Source: Streptomyces sp. SCUT-3 (GTDB lineage: Bacteria > Actinomycetota > Actinomycetes > Streptomycetales > Streptomycetaceae). Taken from it: DNA of 64,000 nucleotides. The position numbers and the translations under genes are program-made. Below are positions 31,177 through 38,930 of this stretch, in pieces (the first letter of the stretch is position 1; each line of letters begins with the position of its first letter). The notes beneath the pieces are model-generated. The model was given only the letters and a program-made list of their open reading frames with translations. It made no database searches and was not told the origin of the DNA. Location of the stretch: contig NZ_CP046907.1 of assembly GCF_014083985.1 (NCBI RefSeq), positions 4,316,501 to 4,380,500 of the forward strand. The letters run 5' to 3'.

Positions 31177-32633
31177 GCCCGGCCCCCGGGACGGCCGGGC
31201 GCCGTGCGGGGCGCCGTCGTTCCGCGGAGCACTTCCGCGACGAGGAAGGCCAGGTCGAGGGACTGGCTGCGGTTGAGCCGGGGGTCGCAGGCGGTCTCGT
31301 AGCGCTGGTGCAGGTCGTCGACGAGGATCTCGTGGCCGCCGCCCACGCACTCGGTGACGTCGTCGCCGGTCAGCTCCACGTGGATGCCGCCCGGGTGCGT
31401 GCCCAGGGCCTTGTGGACCTCGAAGAAGCCCTTGACCTCGTCGAGCACGTCGTCGAAGCGGCGGGTCTTGTGGCCGCTGGCGGCCTCGAAGGTGTTGCCG
31501 TGCATCGGGTCGCACACCCACACCGGCCGCGCGCCCGAGGCGGTGACCTTCTCCACCAGCTCCGGCAGCAGGTCGCGGATCCTGTCCGCGCCCATCCGGG
31601 TGATGAAGGTCAGGCGGCCCGGCTCGCGCTCGGGGTCCAGCCGCTCGATGAGGGCCAGCGCGTCCTCGGCCGTGGTGGTCGGGCCGAGCTTGACCCCGAT
31701 CGGGTTGCGGATCCGGGAGGCGAACTCGATGTGCGCGCCGTCCATCTGCCGGGTGCGCTCGCCGATCCACAGCATGTGGCCGGAGACGTCGTACAGGTTC
31801 CCGGTGCGCGAGTCCACCCGGGTCAGGGCGGACTCGTAGTCCAGGATCAGCGCCTCGTGGGAGGCGTAGAACTCCACGGTGCGGAACTCCTCCGGGTCCA
31901 CCCCGCAGGCGTGCATGAAGTTCATCGCGTTGTCGATCTCGCGGGCCAGCGCCTCGTAGCGCTGCCCCGACGGGGAGGACTTCACGAAGTCCTGGTTCCA
32001 GGCGTGCACCTGGCGCAGGTCGGCGTAGCCGCCGGTGGTGAAGGCGCGCACCAGGTTCAGCGTGGACGCCGAGGCGTGGTACATGCGCTTGAGGCGCTCC
32101 GGGTCCGGGATCCGGGCCGACTCGGTGAACTCGAAGCCGTTGACCGAGTCGCCCCGGTACGACGGCAGCGTCACCCCGTCGCGGGTCTCGGTCGACTTCG
32201 AACGCGGCTTGGAGTACTGGCCGGCGATCCGCCCGACCTTGACCACCGGGACGGAGGCCGCGTAGGTCAGCACCGCCCCCATCTGCAGGAGCGTCTTGAG
32301 CTTGTTGCGGATCTGGTCCGCGGAGACGGCGTCGAACGCCTCCGCGCAGTCGCCGCCCTGCAGCAGGAACGCCTCGCCACGGGCGACGGCCCCCAGGCGC
32401 GCGCGCAGCTGGTCGCACTCTCCGGCGAAGACGAGGGGCGGATACGACTCGAGGTCCGCGATCACATCACGCAGAGCCCCGGAGTCGGGCCACTCGGGCT
32501 GCTGCGCCGCGGGAAGGTCCCGCCAAGTGCGCCCGGCCCCCGCCGCACGCCCCGCGGGGGGTGCGGCCGGCCCGGGAATCCGGGAGACCGGGGCGGAGGA
32601 GCGGGGGAGCGGCGGGGGTACGCGGGTGGTCAC
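31173..32633 (-). CDS. class II 3-deoxy-7-phosphoheptulonate (DAHP) synthase
   Basis: First shikimate-pathway enzyme: condenses phosphoenolpyruvate and erythrose 4-phosphate. Plant/actinobacterial class II type, 486 residues. FLLQGGDCAEAF, KVGRIAGQYSKPRS, DSVNGFEF, GVKLGPTTT, WVCDPMHGNT and GGIHVELTGDDVTEC are all present, including the metal-binding Cys, His, Glu and Asp. The GTG at 32633 has GGAGA six to seven bases upstream; the long upstream open stretch is low-complexity and was rejected. It feeds the chorismate mutase to which it is coupled. Streptomyces normally carries another class II DAHP synthase elsewhere, so this one is likely dedicated to a special product. Confidence 0.95.
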   Translation of the reverse strand: MTTRVPPPLPRSSAPVSRIPGPAAPPAGRAAGAGRTWRDLPAAQQPEWPDSGALRDVIADLESYPPLVFAGECDQLRARLGAVARGEAFLLQGGDCAEAFDAVSADQIRNKLKTLLQMGAVLTYAASVPVVKVGRIAGQYSKPRSKSTETRDGVTLPSYRGDSVNGFEFTESARIPDPERLKRMYHASASTLNLVRAFTTGGYADLRQVHAWNQDFVKSSPSGQRYEALAREIDNAMNFMHACGVDPEEFRTVEFYASHEALILDYESALTRVDSRTGNLYDVSGHMLWIGERTRQMDGAHIEFASRIRNPIGVKLGPTTTAEDALALIERLDPEREPGRLTFITRMGADRIRDLLPELVEKVTASGARPVWVCDPMHGNTFEAASGHKTRRFDDVLDEVKGFFEVHKALGTHPGGIHVELTGDDVTECVGGGHEILVDDLHQRYETACDPRLNRSQSLDLAFLVAEVLRGTTAPRTAPGRPGGRA

Positions 32634-32960
32634 TGGGTTTCTCCGCTGCTGGAAGGGACGGGGGCACCCGCCGGCGGCGGCCCGCGTCGGCGCGGACGCA
32701 CGGCGGCGGCTCTTCTCCAGGAGGGGCGGAGGCTTTCGGGGCACGGGGAAGCAGTCGGGCCTCCGCCCGGCCGGACGGCCGGACGGCCGGACGGACGCCG
32801 CCGTCCGGCCGCACGACCGTGCGCGCCCGCGGCAACCGGACGGGTCCTTCGTCCGGTTGCCGCGGGCGTTCGCGGCGACCGCGGTCCGCGCGGTCGCCGC
32901 CGTGGTGCTCGGCCGGAACGCGCCGTGGTCCGACACGGTCGCCCCGGGAGCCCCGGAGGA
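32634..32960 (-). promoter_or_regulatory. 327-bp gap with two strong hairpins upstream of DAHP synthase
   Basis: No gene seen. A perfect 19-bp stem (32824-32842 with 32850-32868, seven-base loop) and a perfect 12-bp stem (32872-32883 with 32889-32900) stand side by side. A run of ggccggac repeats (about 32767-32795) also can fold with 32800-32815. On the minus strand they lie directly after the monooxygenase stop and before the DAHP synthase, so they either terminate the upstream unit or act as an attenuator. I found no Trp- or Phe-rich leader peptide. Confidence 0.6.
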
Positions 32961-34163
32961 TCAGAGGAAGGGGCTGCGCGACTCGCCGCCCAGGAGGACC
33001 TGCCCGGTGAGTTCGAGGATCGAGTCCTGGGCCACGGCGTGCTGGCACATGGTGTTCGCGTCGCGCAGCCAGCGGTCCAGGGGGGACTTCTCGCGGTAGA
33101 CGGAGGAGCCGCCCACGAGGTCGAACAGGGCGGACACGATGTTCCGCGCGGTGCGGAAGGCGTGGTAGCGGGCCAGTGCGGTGGCGGTGCGCTGCTGCGC
33201 CGTGGGCTCGTCGCCGCGTTCCAGGGCGGCCCACTGCGCCTCCAGCCCGGAGTAGACGGAGGCGCGTGCCGCGGCCAGTTCCATCTCCGCCCGCGCCAGG
33301 GCCGACTGCACCCGCGGGCTGTCCGTCCACGGCGTCCCGCTCTCCCGGTCCACCCGGGTGCCGGCGAGGTCGCGCACGTGGTCGATCGCGGCGCGCGCCA
33401 TGCCCAGGGGGACGCCGGACATCTTCCGCAGGATCGCGTCGGGTGCGGCGTGCAGCGGGCCCGTGCGCCGCGGCACCTGGAAGGAGAAGGAGTGCTCCTC
33501 CGGCACGAACAGGTCGGTCACCCGGTAGTCGCCGCTGCCGCTGCCGGCCAGGCCCGTGGTGAACCAGGTGTCCACGAGCTCGTACTGGTGCGGGCGGGCC
33601 ACCATGACGCGCCACTGCACCGGGTCCCCGGTGACGGGGTCGGGCTCCGGCTCCCCGTCCTTGAACACCCGGCACCCGGCGACCAGCACGTCGCAGTGGG
33701 TGGAGCCGCTGCCGAACCGCCAGTGCCCGGAGACCCGGTAGCCGCCGGGCACGCGCTCGGCCCGTCCCTGCGGGTGGATCCAGCCCGAGTTGGCGGTGTC
33801 CAGGTCGCCGTAGAACTCCTGGACCGCGTCCTCCTCCAGATAACCCGCGTAGATGCCCGAATCCATGCCGATCATGGAGCACCAGGCGGTCGAGACGTCG
33901 CCGGTCGCCAGCGTCTCGATGAGCTCGGTCTGCTGCACGGAGGTCAGCTCCGGTCCGCCGCGGTCCTTCGGCGCGGCGGCGCGGAACACGCCGTTGCGGC
34001 GCAGCAGGGCGACGACGTCCTCGGGCAGCCTGCGGCCGGCCTCGATGTCGGCGGCCCGCTCCCGCAGGAACGGCACGGCCTCCCGAGCGCGGCGGAGGAT
34101 GTCCTCCGCGGTGTTGGGTATGCGCACGGACCCGTCCACGTCGTGCGTCTCCGGGGTGGTCAC
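32961..34163 (-). CDS. acyl-CoA-dehydrogenase-like flavin-dependent monooxygenase
   Basis: A 400-residue protein of the acyl-CoA dehydrogenase fold, closest in pattern to group D two-component monooxygenases (HsaA/HpaB type) that hydroxylate aromatic rings with reduced flavin from a partner. LLRRNGVFRAAAPKDRGGPEL, ASTAWCSMIG-like (VSTAWCSMIGMDSG), GHWRFGSGSTHCD and TGLAGSGSGDYRVTDLFVP are the recognisable blocks. The catalytic Glu of true acyl-CoA dehydrogenases is not apparent. The GTG at 34163 has GGAGGAGAAC directly before it. A flavin reductase gene two places upstream is the natural partner. The substrate is unknown. Confidence 0.85.
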   Translation of the reverse strand: MTTPETHDVDGSVRIPNTAEDILRRAREAVPFLRERAADIEAGRRLPEDVVALLRRNGVFRAAAPKDRGGPELTSVQQTELIETLATGDVSTAWCSMIGMDSGIYAGYLEEDAVQEFYGDLDTANSGWIHPQGRAERVPGGYRVSGHWRFGSGSTHCDVLVAGCRVFKDGEPEPDPVTGDPVQWRVMVARPHQYELVDTWFTTGLAGSGSGDYRVTDLFVPEEHSFSFQVPRRTGPLHAAPDAILRKMSGVPLGMARAAIDHVRDLAGTRVDRESGTPWTDSPRVQSALARAEMELAAARASVYSGLEAQWAALERGDEPTAQQRTATALARYHAFRTARNIVSALFDLVGGSSVYREKSPLDRWLRDANTMCQHAVAQDSILELTGQVLLGGESRSPFL

Positions 34164-34190
34164 GTTCTCCTCCAGGGGTGTGGGGGCGGG

Positions 34191-35582
34191 TCAGGCGTAC
34201 CTGCCGGGCGCGATCACCCGGCGGGGATCGAGGGTCTCCTTCAGCCGGCGGACGAAGGCGCGCGCGGCCGGGTCGCCGGAGAACCGGTCCATCCAGGCGT
34301 GGTGGTCGGAGTCGAGGCGGTAGGGGTGGAAGCCGGCTTCGGCGAACAGCTCGTACGTCCGGTCGAGGGCGCGGTGCGCCTGCCGGGCGTGGTGCTCGGT
34401 GCGGGGGAAGCGGAAGGAGACCACCAGGTCGACCACGTCCGGGTCCAGGGCGTTGACGGTGGAGCCGGGCCGTATGCCCGTCTCGGCGTGGACCCGGTCC
34501 AGGAGCTCCTGGGCGCGGGCGACCGAGGGGCCGGTGAAGGGGATCAGGGGGAGGAAGAAGAGCCATCCGCCGCCCTCGGCGTCGACCCGGTCCGCCTCCT
34601 GGCCCACGGCGGACCTGAGCATCGCCTCGTTGCGCGACGGGTCGCCGGCGTAGAGCCGCTCCACCGCGCGCGCGACCAGGTCGTCCGGTGCGGGAGGGTG
34701 TTCGTCCGAGCGCAGGACCCGGGTGAACAGGCCGCTCTCCTCGGCCTCCTCCTCGATGACCCGGGTGACCGCCGCCACGGAACGCTCGGTCCCGCTGACG
34801 CACAGGTGGGTCAGGTACTCGTCGCCGAGGCCCCCGTACGACCGGGTGGAGACGGGGTCGTAGACCTTCAGGACACCGGAGACGAGTCCCTGCGCCGTCC
34901 AGCGCCGCAGTTCGTCGACGGCCTCCGCGAGCCGGCCGCTGCCGAAGCCCAGGCGCAGCACGCACTGCGCCTCGGGACGGGGCAGCAGCCGTACGACACC
35001 CGCCGTCACGATGCCCAGGTCGGACTGGGTGAACAGAGCCAGCGGCGAGGGCCCCAGGCCCTGCGGGTTGATCGCGCCCGGGTGCTCGCCGTGCGGCCAC
35101 CAGCCCGTGCGGATCAGCTCCCCGTCGGGAAGGACCACTTCCAGGCCCACCAGGTCCAGGGTGCGCTGCCGGCGCAGGCCCACGCCCCGGTCGACGGCGT
35201 TGCCCAGCACGCTGGTGTGCCCGGAGGAGGCGGTGACGTTCAGCATCCGGCCGGTACCGGAGAGCAGTTCGGCCAGGCGCAGCTGGGTGACTCCCGGTTC
35301 GACGACCGCCCAGCCGCCCTCGACGCTCAGTTCGCGGACCGCGTCGAGCCCTCCGAGCTCCAGGGTCACCACTCCGTCCCGGGCCGGCTCGCGGGACCCC
35401 AGGCCCCAGTTGCGGCCCGTGCTCAGGGCCTGCAGCCGGGGGCCGTCCTCGGTCCGGGCGAAGGCCCGGACGATGTCGCGCACCTCGTCGACCGTGCGCG
35501 GCCGCACGACGCCGTAGACGTCGCGGGGGACGAACATGCTGACGTTCGCGCCGGGCGGCAGGGGCTTCGACCCCTCTCCCAC
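34191..35582 (-). CDS. VAO/PCMH-type FAD-linked oxidase
   Basis: FAD flavoprotein of the vanillyl-alcohol oxidase / p-cresol methylhydroxylase family, which oxidises para-substituted phenols or similar compounds. The PCMH FAD domain shows LSTGRNWGLGSREP (54-67) and SSGHTSVLGNAVDRGVG (119-135). The C-terminus ends in the family pattern LDPRRVIAPGRY. It has about 463 residues. The start is uncertain: GTG 35582 (GGAG 11 bases upstream), GTG 35591 or ATG 35537. It lies 27 bases before the monooxygenase in the same operon. Whether FAD is covalently held cannot be told. Confidence 0.85.
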   Translation of the reverse strand: MGEGSKPLPPGANVSMFVPRDVYGVVRPRTVDEVRDIVRAFARTEDGPRLQALSTGRNWGLGSREPARDGVVTLELGGLDAVRELSVEGGWAVVEPGVTQLRLAELLSGTGRMLNVTASSGHTSVLGNAVDRGVGLRRQRTLDLVGLEVVLPDGELIRTGWWPHGEHPGAINPQGLGPSPLALFTQSDLGIVTAGVVRLLPRPEAQCVLRLGFGSGRLAEAVDELRRWTAQGLVSGVLKVYDPVSTRSYGGLGDEYLTHLCVSGTERSVAAVTRVIEEEAEESGLFTRVLRSDEHPPAPDDLVARAVERLYAGDPSRNEAMLRSAVGQEADRVDAEGGGWLFFLPLIPFTGPSVARAQELLDRVHAETGIRPGSTVNALDPDVVDLVVSFRFPRTEHHARQAHRALDRTYELFAEAGFHPYRLDSDHHAWMDRFSGDPAARAFVRRLKETLDPRRVIAPGRYA

Positions 35583-35638
35583 CGCCCGCACCGCTCCGGT
35601 CGGAATTCCTGCAGGGAGAACAGACAAGGGACAACACC

Positions 35639-36172
35639 TCACCGATGCGTGGTTCCGAGAATTCCGCGGTGGAACACCAGGGGCTCTCCGTCTTTTTCGC
35701 CGTGCCCGATCGATTCCACCCGGCTCAGGAACAGGCTGTGGTCGCCTCCTTGGAAGACCTGTTCCACGGAGCATTGCAGTGCGGCCAGGGCGGCCGGCAG
35801 CACGTCCCGTTCCACCAGGGCCTCCAGGGCCGTGCCGCACGGCTTGTCCCGGGAGGCGAACAGTCCGGCGACCGCGGCCTGCCGGTCGCTGAGGAAGTGG
35901 ACCGAGAAGGACCGGCTCTCGCACAGGACGGGGTGGGCCCGTGCCGTCCTCAGAACGCTCACCAGGATCCGGGGCGGCGCCAACGAGACCGACATCAGCG
36001 CGTTGACGGTCATGCCCACGGCTCTTCTCCCGGTCCCGGTGCACAGCAGGGCCACGCCGGTCGGGAACAGGCGCATGGCCGAACGCAGGTCCACGCCGTC
36101 GGGCGGCGGATCCTGCACGTCGATCCGGCGCGTACTGCTGTAAGCCGTCGTGGACACAGCCCCTCGTTTCAC
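35639..36172 (-). CDS. flavin reductase (HpaC-like)
   Basis: A 177-residue FMN-binding split-barrel protein that reduces flavin with NAD(P)H and hands it to a monooxygenase. The pattern MRLFPTGVALLCT, VGMTVNALMSVSLAPPRILVSV, and FSVHFLSDRQ is typical. The last part, DHSLFLSRVESI, matches the conserved GDHxLFxGxV motif. The GTG at 36172 is the longest start; GTG 36157 has GAGGGG only two bases away. First gene of the five-gene unit and the expected partner of the acyl-CoA-dehydrogenase-like monooxygenase. Confidence 0.88.
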   Translation of the reverse strand: MKRGAVSTTAYSSTRRIDVQDPPPDGVDLRSAMRLFPTGVALLCTGTGRRAVGMTVNALMSVSLAPPRILVSVLRTARAHPVLCESRSFSVHFLSDRQAAVAGLFASRDKPCGTALEALVERDVLPAALAALQCSVEQVFQGGDHSLFLSRVESIGHGEKDGEPLVFHRGILGTTHR

Positions 36173-36834
36173 TCTGCAGCCGGACCGGAGAAACCTCTGG
36201 TTTCTCCTGTGATCGGCCGGTCACGGTTCGTCGCAGGTGCTCCGGGGGAAAAGTAGCCAGCCCGCCGGAGCGGTGGCTACTGATAACCCGAGTAATCGTT
36301 TTCCTACTCGGCCTACTCGTTCGGGTAGAACGGCGGCGTGCGGCCCGGGCGTGCGGCGGGGGCGGGCGGCCCGGAATCCCTCAGGAAGGGCCCGCTGCGC
36401 CCGGCGCCCTCTACCCGGACCGGTAGGGGCGGGTAGCGGTCGGACTACCCGCGCCACTAGTGGTTCCCGGGCCGGGGCTGCTCTAGCGTGTTTGCGTGTC
36501 CCGCGCGGCTGCGGCCGGGCGACGCCCCCCGTTCCGCACGCCTGTGCGGGGCGCATGCGTGACGGAGGGCGGGGGAACGTGCTCCCGCGGCGCGGGGGAC
36601 CGGACTCCGAAGGAGCCGCCGACGCGGCGGCGGTGTCCCCGGGGCCGGGCGCCGGCCGCCGGTGCCCGTCGGGCAGCTCCCGGCGTGCGGCGGCCGGGCC
36701 GGTGACGCCGGGACGCGCGGAACCGCTTCAGCCGTTCGCCGCCCCCGCGGCAGGGCCCCGGCGCATCACCGGTTGAAGTGCACACATCCCGACGGCCGTG
36801 CCGTCTTGCCGTGGTGACCGGAGGTTGAGCAGCC
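36173..36834. promoter_or_regulatory. 662-bp divergent regulatory region with repeated heptamers
   Basis: No convincing gene. An 8-bp inverted repeat is at 36252-36259 and 36274-36281 (AGTAGCCA ... TGGCTACT). CTACTCG occurs at 36304-36310 and 36313-36319, its relative CGGGTAG at 36322-36328 and 36430-36436, CTACCCG at 36411-36417 and 36445-36451, and CGGTAG at 36421-36426. A perfect palindrome CCACTAGTGG lies at 36454-36463 and a TAGCGT box at 36484-36489. The cluster sits between the aromatic operon and eis and looks like an array of regulator half-sites. Confidence 0.6.
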
Positions 36835-38112
36835 ATGACCGATTCAGCGGTGATCGACATACGTCCCGTCACCGAGGAGGACCTCCCCGCGTGGACCCGC
36901 GCGTGGGGCAACGGATACCTGCGTCCGTACGCCGAGAGCAGTGTCGACAGCATCCGGTCGGCGGCGGCCCGGGACCGGCTCATCGGCGCCTTCGACCGGG
37001 ACAGGTGCGTCGGGACCTATCGGAGCTCCCCCCAGGAGCTCACCGTGCCGGGCGGCGCGGTCCTCCCCGTGTCGGCGATCTCCAGGGTCAGCGTGGCCGG
37101 CACGCACCGCCGCCGCGGGCTGCTGCGCAGGATGGTGGTGACGGACCTCGAGGAGGCCTTCGCACGCGGGGAGCCGCTGGCCGTCCTGGACGCCGCCCGG
37201 TACCCCCTCTACGGCCGCTTCGGATTCGGCCCCGCGACCGCGATGGCCTGGTTCGAGATCGACGTGCACCGGGCGGGGGTGGACCCCCTGCGGACCGGGG
37301 ACACCTCCGGTGTGCTGCTGGTCGACCCCCGCGAGTACCTCAAGGCGGCTCCCGGGGTCTACGAACGGCTGCGCGCGATCCAGCCCGGAGCCCTGCGCCG
37401 GGACGAGGCGTGGTGGCAGGAGGCCACCGGGCAGCACGTCACGGGTTCCGCCTCCGAGGGACCGGAGCCGTTCTTCGCCCTGCACCTGGATCCGGACACG
37501 GGCGAGGCCGACGGCCTGCTCTGCTTCGACGCCGAGGAGACGTGGGAAGCCATGCTGCCCCGGTCCCCGCTGTGGGTGCGCGACCTGATCGCGGTGTCCC
37601 CGCGGGCGGAGGCGGCGCTGCTGCGGTACGCCGTGACGGTCGACTGGGTGACCGCGGTCCACCTGCCCTACCGCGCCCCGGACACGCTGCTGCCGCTGTG
37701 GCTGGGCGATCCGCGGGCCGCGCGGATCAGTGCCCTGAGCGACTACATGTGGCTGCGCATCCTCGACGCGCCCCGCTCCCTGTCGGCCCGCACCTACGGC
37801 GTCGACGGGAGCCTGGTGCTGGAGGTGGCGGACGCGGCCGGGTACGCGGCCGGCACCTGGCTGCTGGAGGGCGGCCCGGACGGCGCCTCCTGCGTGCGCA
37901 CCACGCGCGGCCCGGACCTCAGGATCCAGGTGCGGGACCTGGCCTCCCTGTACCTGGGGGACGACTCGGCCACGCGGCTGGCGGTGCTCGGCGGCACCGA
38001 GGAGGTGCGGCCGGGCGCGCTCGCGCGGGCCGATGCGATGTTCCGCACCGGGCGCCGCCCGTGGTCGCCGCGCGCCGTGAGGGGGTCGCGTTACCAGGCC
38101 GGCGCCCCGTGA
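36835..38112 (+). CDS. Eis-family GNAT N-acetyltransferase
   Basis: A 425-residue protein with the Eis architecture: N-terminal GNAT domain (about 5-150, with VSVAGTHRRRGLLRRMV as acetyl-CoA loop), a second degenerate GNAT domain and a C-terminal SCP2-like domain (about 300-415). Eis proteins acetylate amines of aminoglycosides and other substrates. AARYPLYGRFGFGPAT is a further family hallmark. The ATG has GGAGG about ten bases upstream. It faces away from the flavoenzyme operon, so a tailoring or self-protection role is possible but unproven. Confidence 0.9.
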   Translation: MTDSAVIDIRPVTEEDLPAWTRAWGNGYLRPYAESSVDSIRSAAARDRLIGAFDRDRCVGTYRSSPQELTVPGGAVLPVSAISRVSVAGTHRRRGLLRRMVVTDLEEAFARGEPLAVLDAARYPLYGRFGFGPATAMAWFEIDVHRAGVDPLRTGDTSGVLLVDPREYLKAAPGVYERLRAIQPGALRRDEAWWQEATGQHVTGSASEGPEPFFALHLDPDTGEADGLLCFDAEETWEAMLPRSPLWVRDLIAVSPRAEAALLRYAVTVDWVTAVHLPYRAPDTLLPLWLGDPRAARISALSDYMWLRILDAPRSLSARTYGVDGSLVLEVADAAGYAAGTWLLEGGPDGASCVRTTRGPDLRIQVRDLASLYLGDDSATRLAVLGGTEEVRPGALARADAMFRTGRRPWSPRAVRGSRYQAGAP

Positions 38113-38930
38113 CCGCGGGCCGGCCGCTGCCGGACCGGCCGGACCGGCCGGTGTCCGGGGCGCGGCCGCGCTGAGAGGTGGTGCTGCGGGCGGCGCACCG
38201 CGGGCGACGGAACGGTCGTCCGCGGTGCGCCGCCGTTCGGTGTGCCGCCCCGTCCGCCGGGCGGACTCCCGGGCGGACTCCCGGCGGAGGGCCGGCGGAG
38301 GGCCGGCGGGCGGAGCCGGGGGCACGGCGGACCTTGGTTTGCGCATTCAAATGGATTTTGATCGTTCGTTCATCAAGTTGGCCAGTTTGAGCTTGTGTTG
38401 CGCCATGGGACAGCGGAATATCTTGTTTCGCTCTTCGGGATCCGCAGTGGATCACCCGTGCGCACACCACGGCGGGGCGGCGCGGGGCCGGGTTCTCCGG
38501 GGAAGGCGGAAGGGGGCAGGTGCGAGCCGTGCGGACGCGACACCCGATCCTGCGGGTCGCTGCGAACGGATCCGGCCGCCACCGGTGCACCGGCGCGCCT
38601 TTGAGCCGTCCCCCCGGGGCCGCCGACACCCCGACGGGGGGCGAGGAGCGCGCCCACCGCGCCGCCCCGGAGCGCGGGGGGGACCGCTGCGCGGAGCCGT
38701 GTGCCCCGGCCGGGCCCTCCGGTCCCGGTGTGACGGAGCGGGGCCACATGAACCGCTGTTCCCGCGCCGCCGCCTGCTCCGGGCGGCGGTCCGCCCGGCG
38801 ACGGGGCCGGCACGGCCCCGCCGCCTCCACGGTCGCGCCGGACGGATGTCAGGCACGCTTCGACCGACCGGAGTGCTGGCTCTGCACCACGGCTTCTCCT
38901 CCACCCTCGTCGACAGAAGGTGACTGAAAC
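38113..38930. other. 818-bp gap with an A+T-rich island; no certain gene
   Basis: About 38333-38450 is strikingly A+T-rich for this chromosome and holds TTGAT-N9-ATCAA at 38358-38376. A 19-codon frame on the minus strand (38406-38347, MAQHKLKLANLMNERSKSI) and a plus-strand frame from ATG 38351 to 38923 both cross it, but neither has a ribosome site or normal codon use. The G+C-rich rest (38450-38930) shows nothing recognisable. The island is most likely a promoter/operator region for the LuxR gene or for an unrecognised small product. Confidence 0.45.

Noticed and set aside
32634-32960. Tryptophan or phenylalanine leader peptide before DAHP synthase
   Set aside because: No run of Trp or Phe codons after a start codon was found on the minus strand.
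31308-36143. Open reading frame of about 1,600 codons on the plus strand across the aromatic operon
   Set aside because: It is antisense to five recognisable minus-strand genes; its product is Gly/Val/Leu/Arg-rich and without domains. Such frames arise from high third-position G+C.
38351-38923. 190-codon frame ending just before the LuxR gene
   Set aside because: Apart from the first 30 codons in the A+T-rich island, it is Arg/Pro/Gly-rich without codon bias typical of this genome; no ribosome site and no family resemblance.
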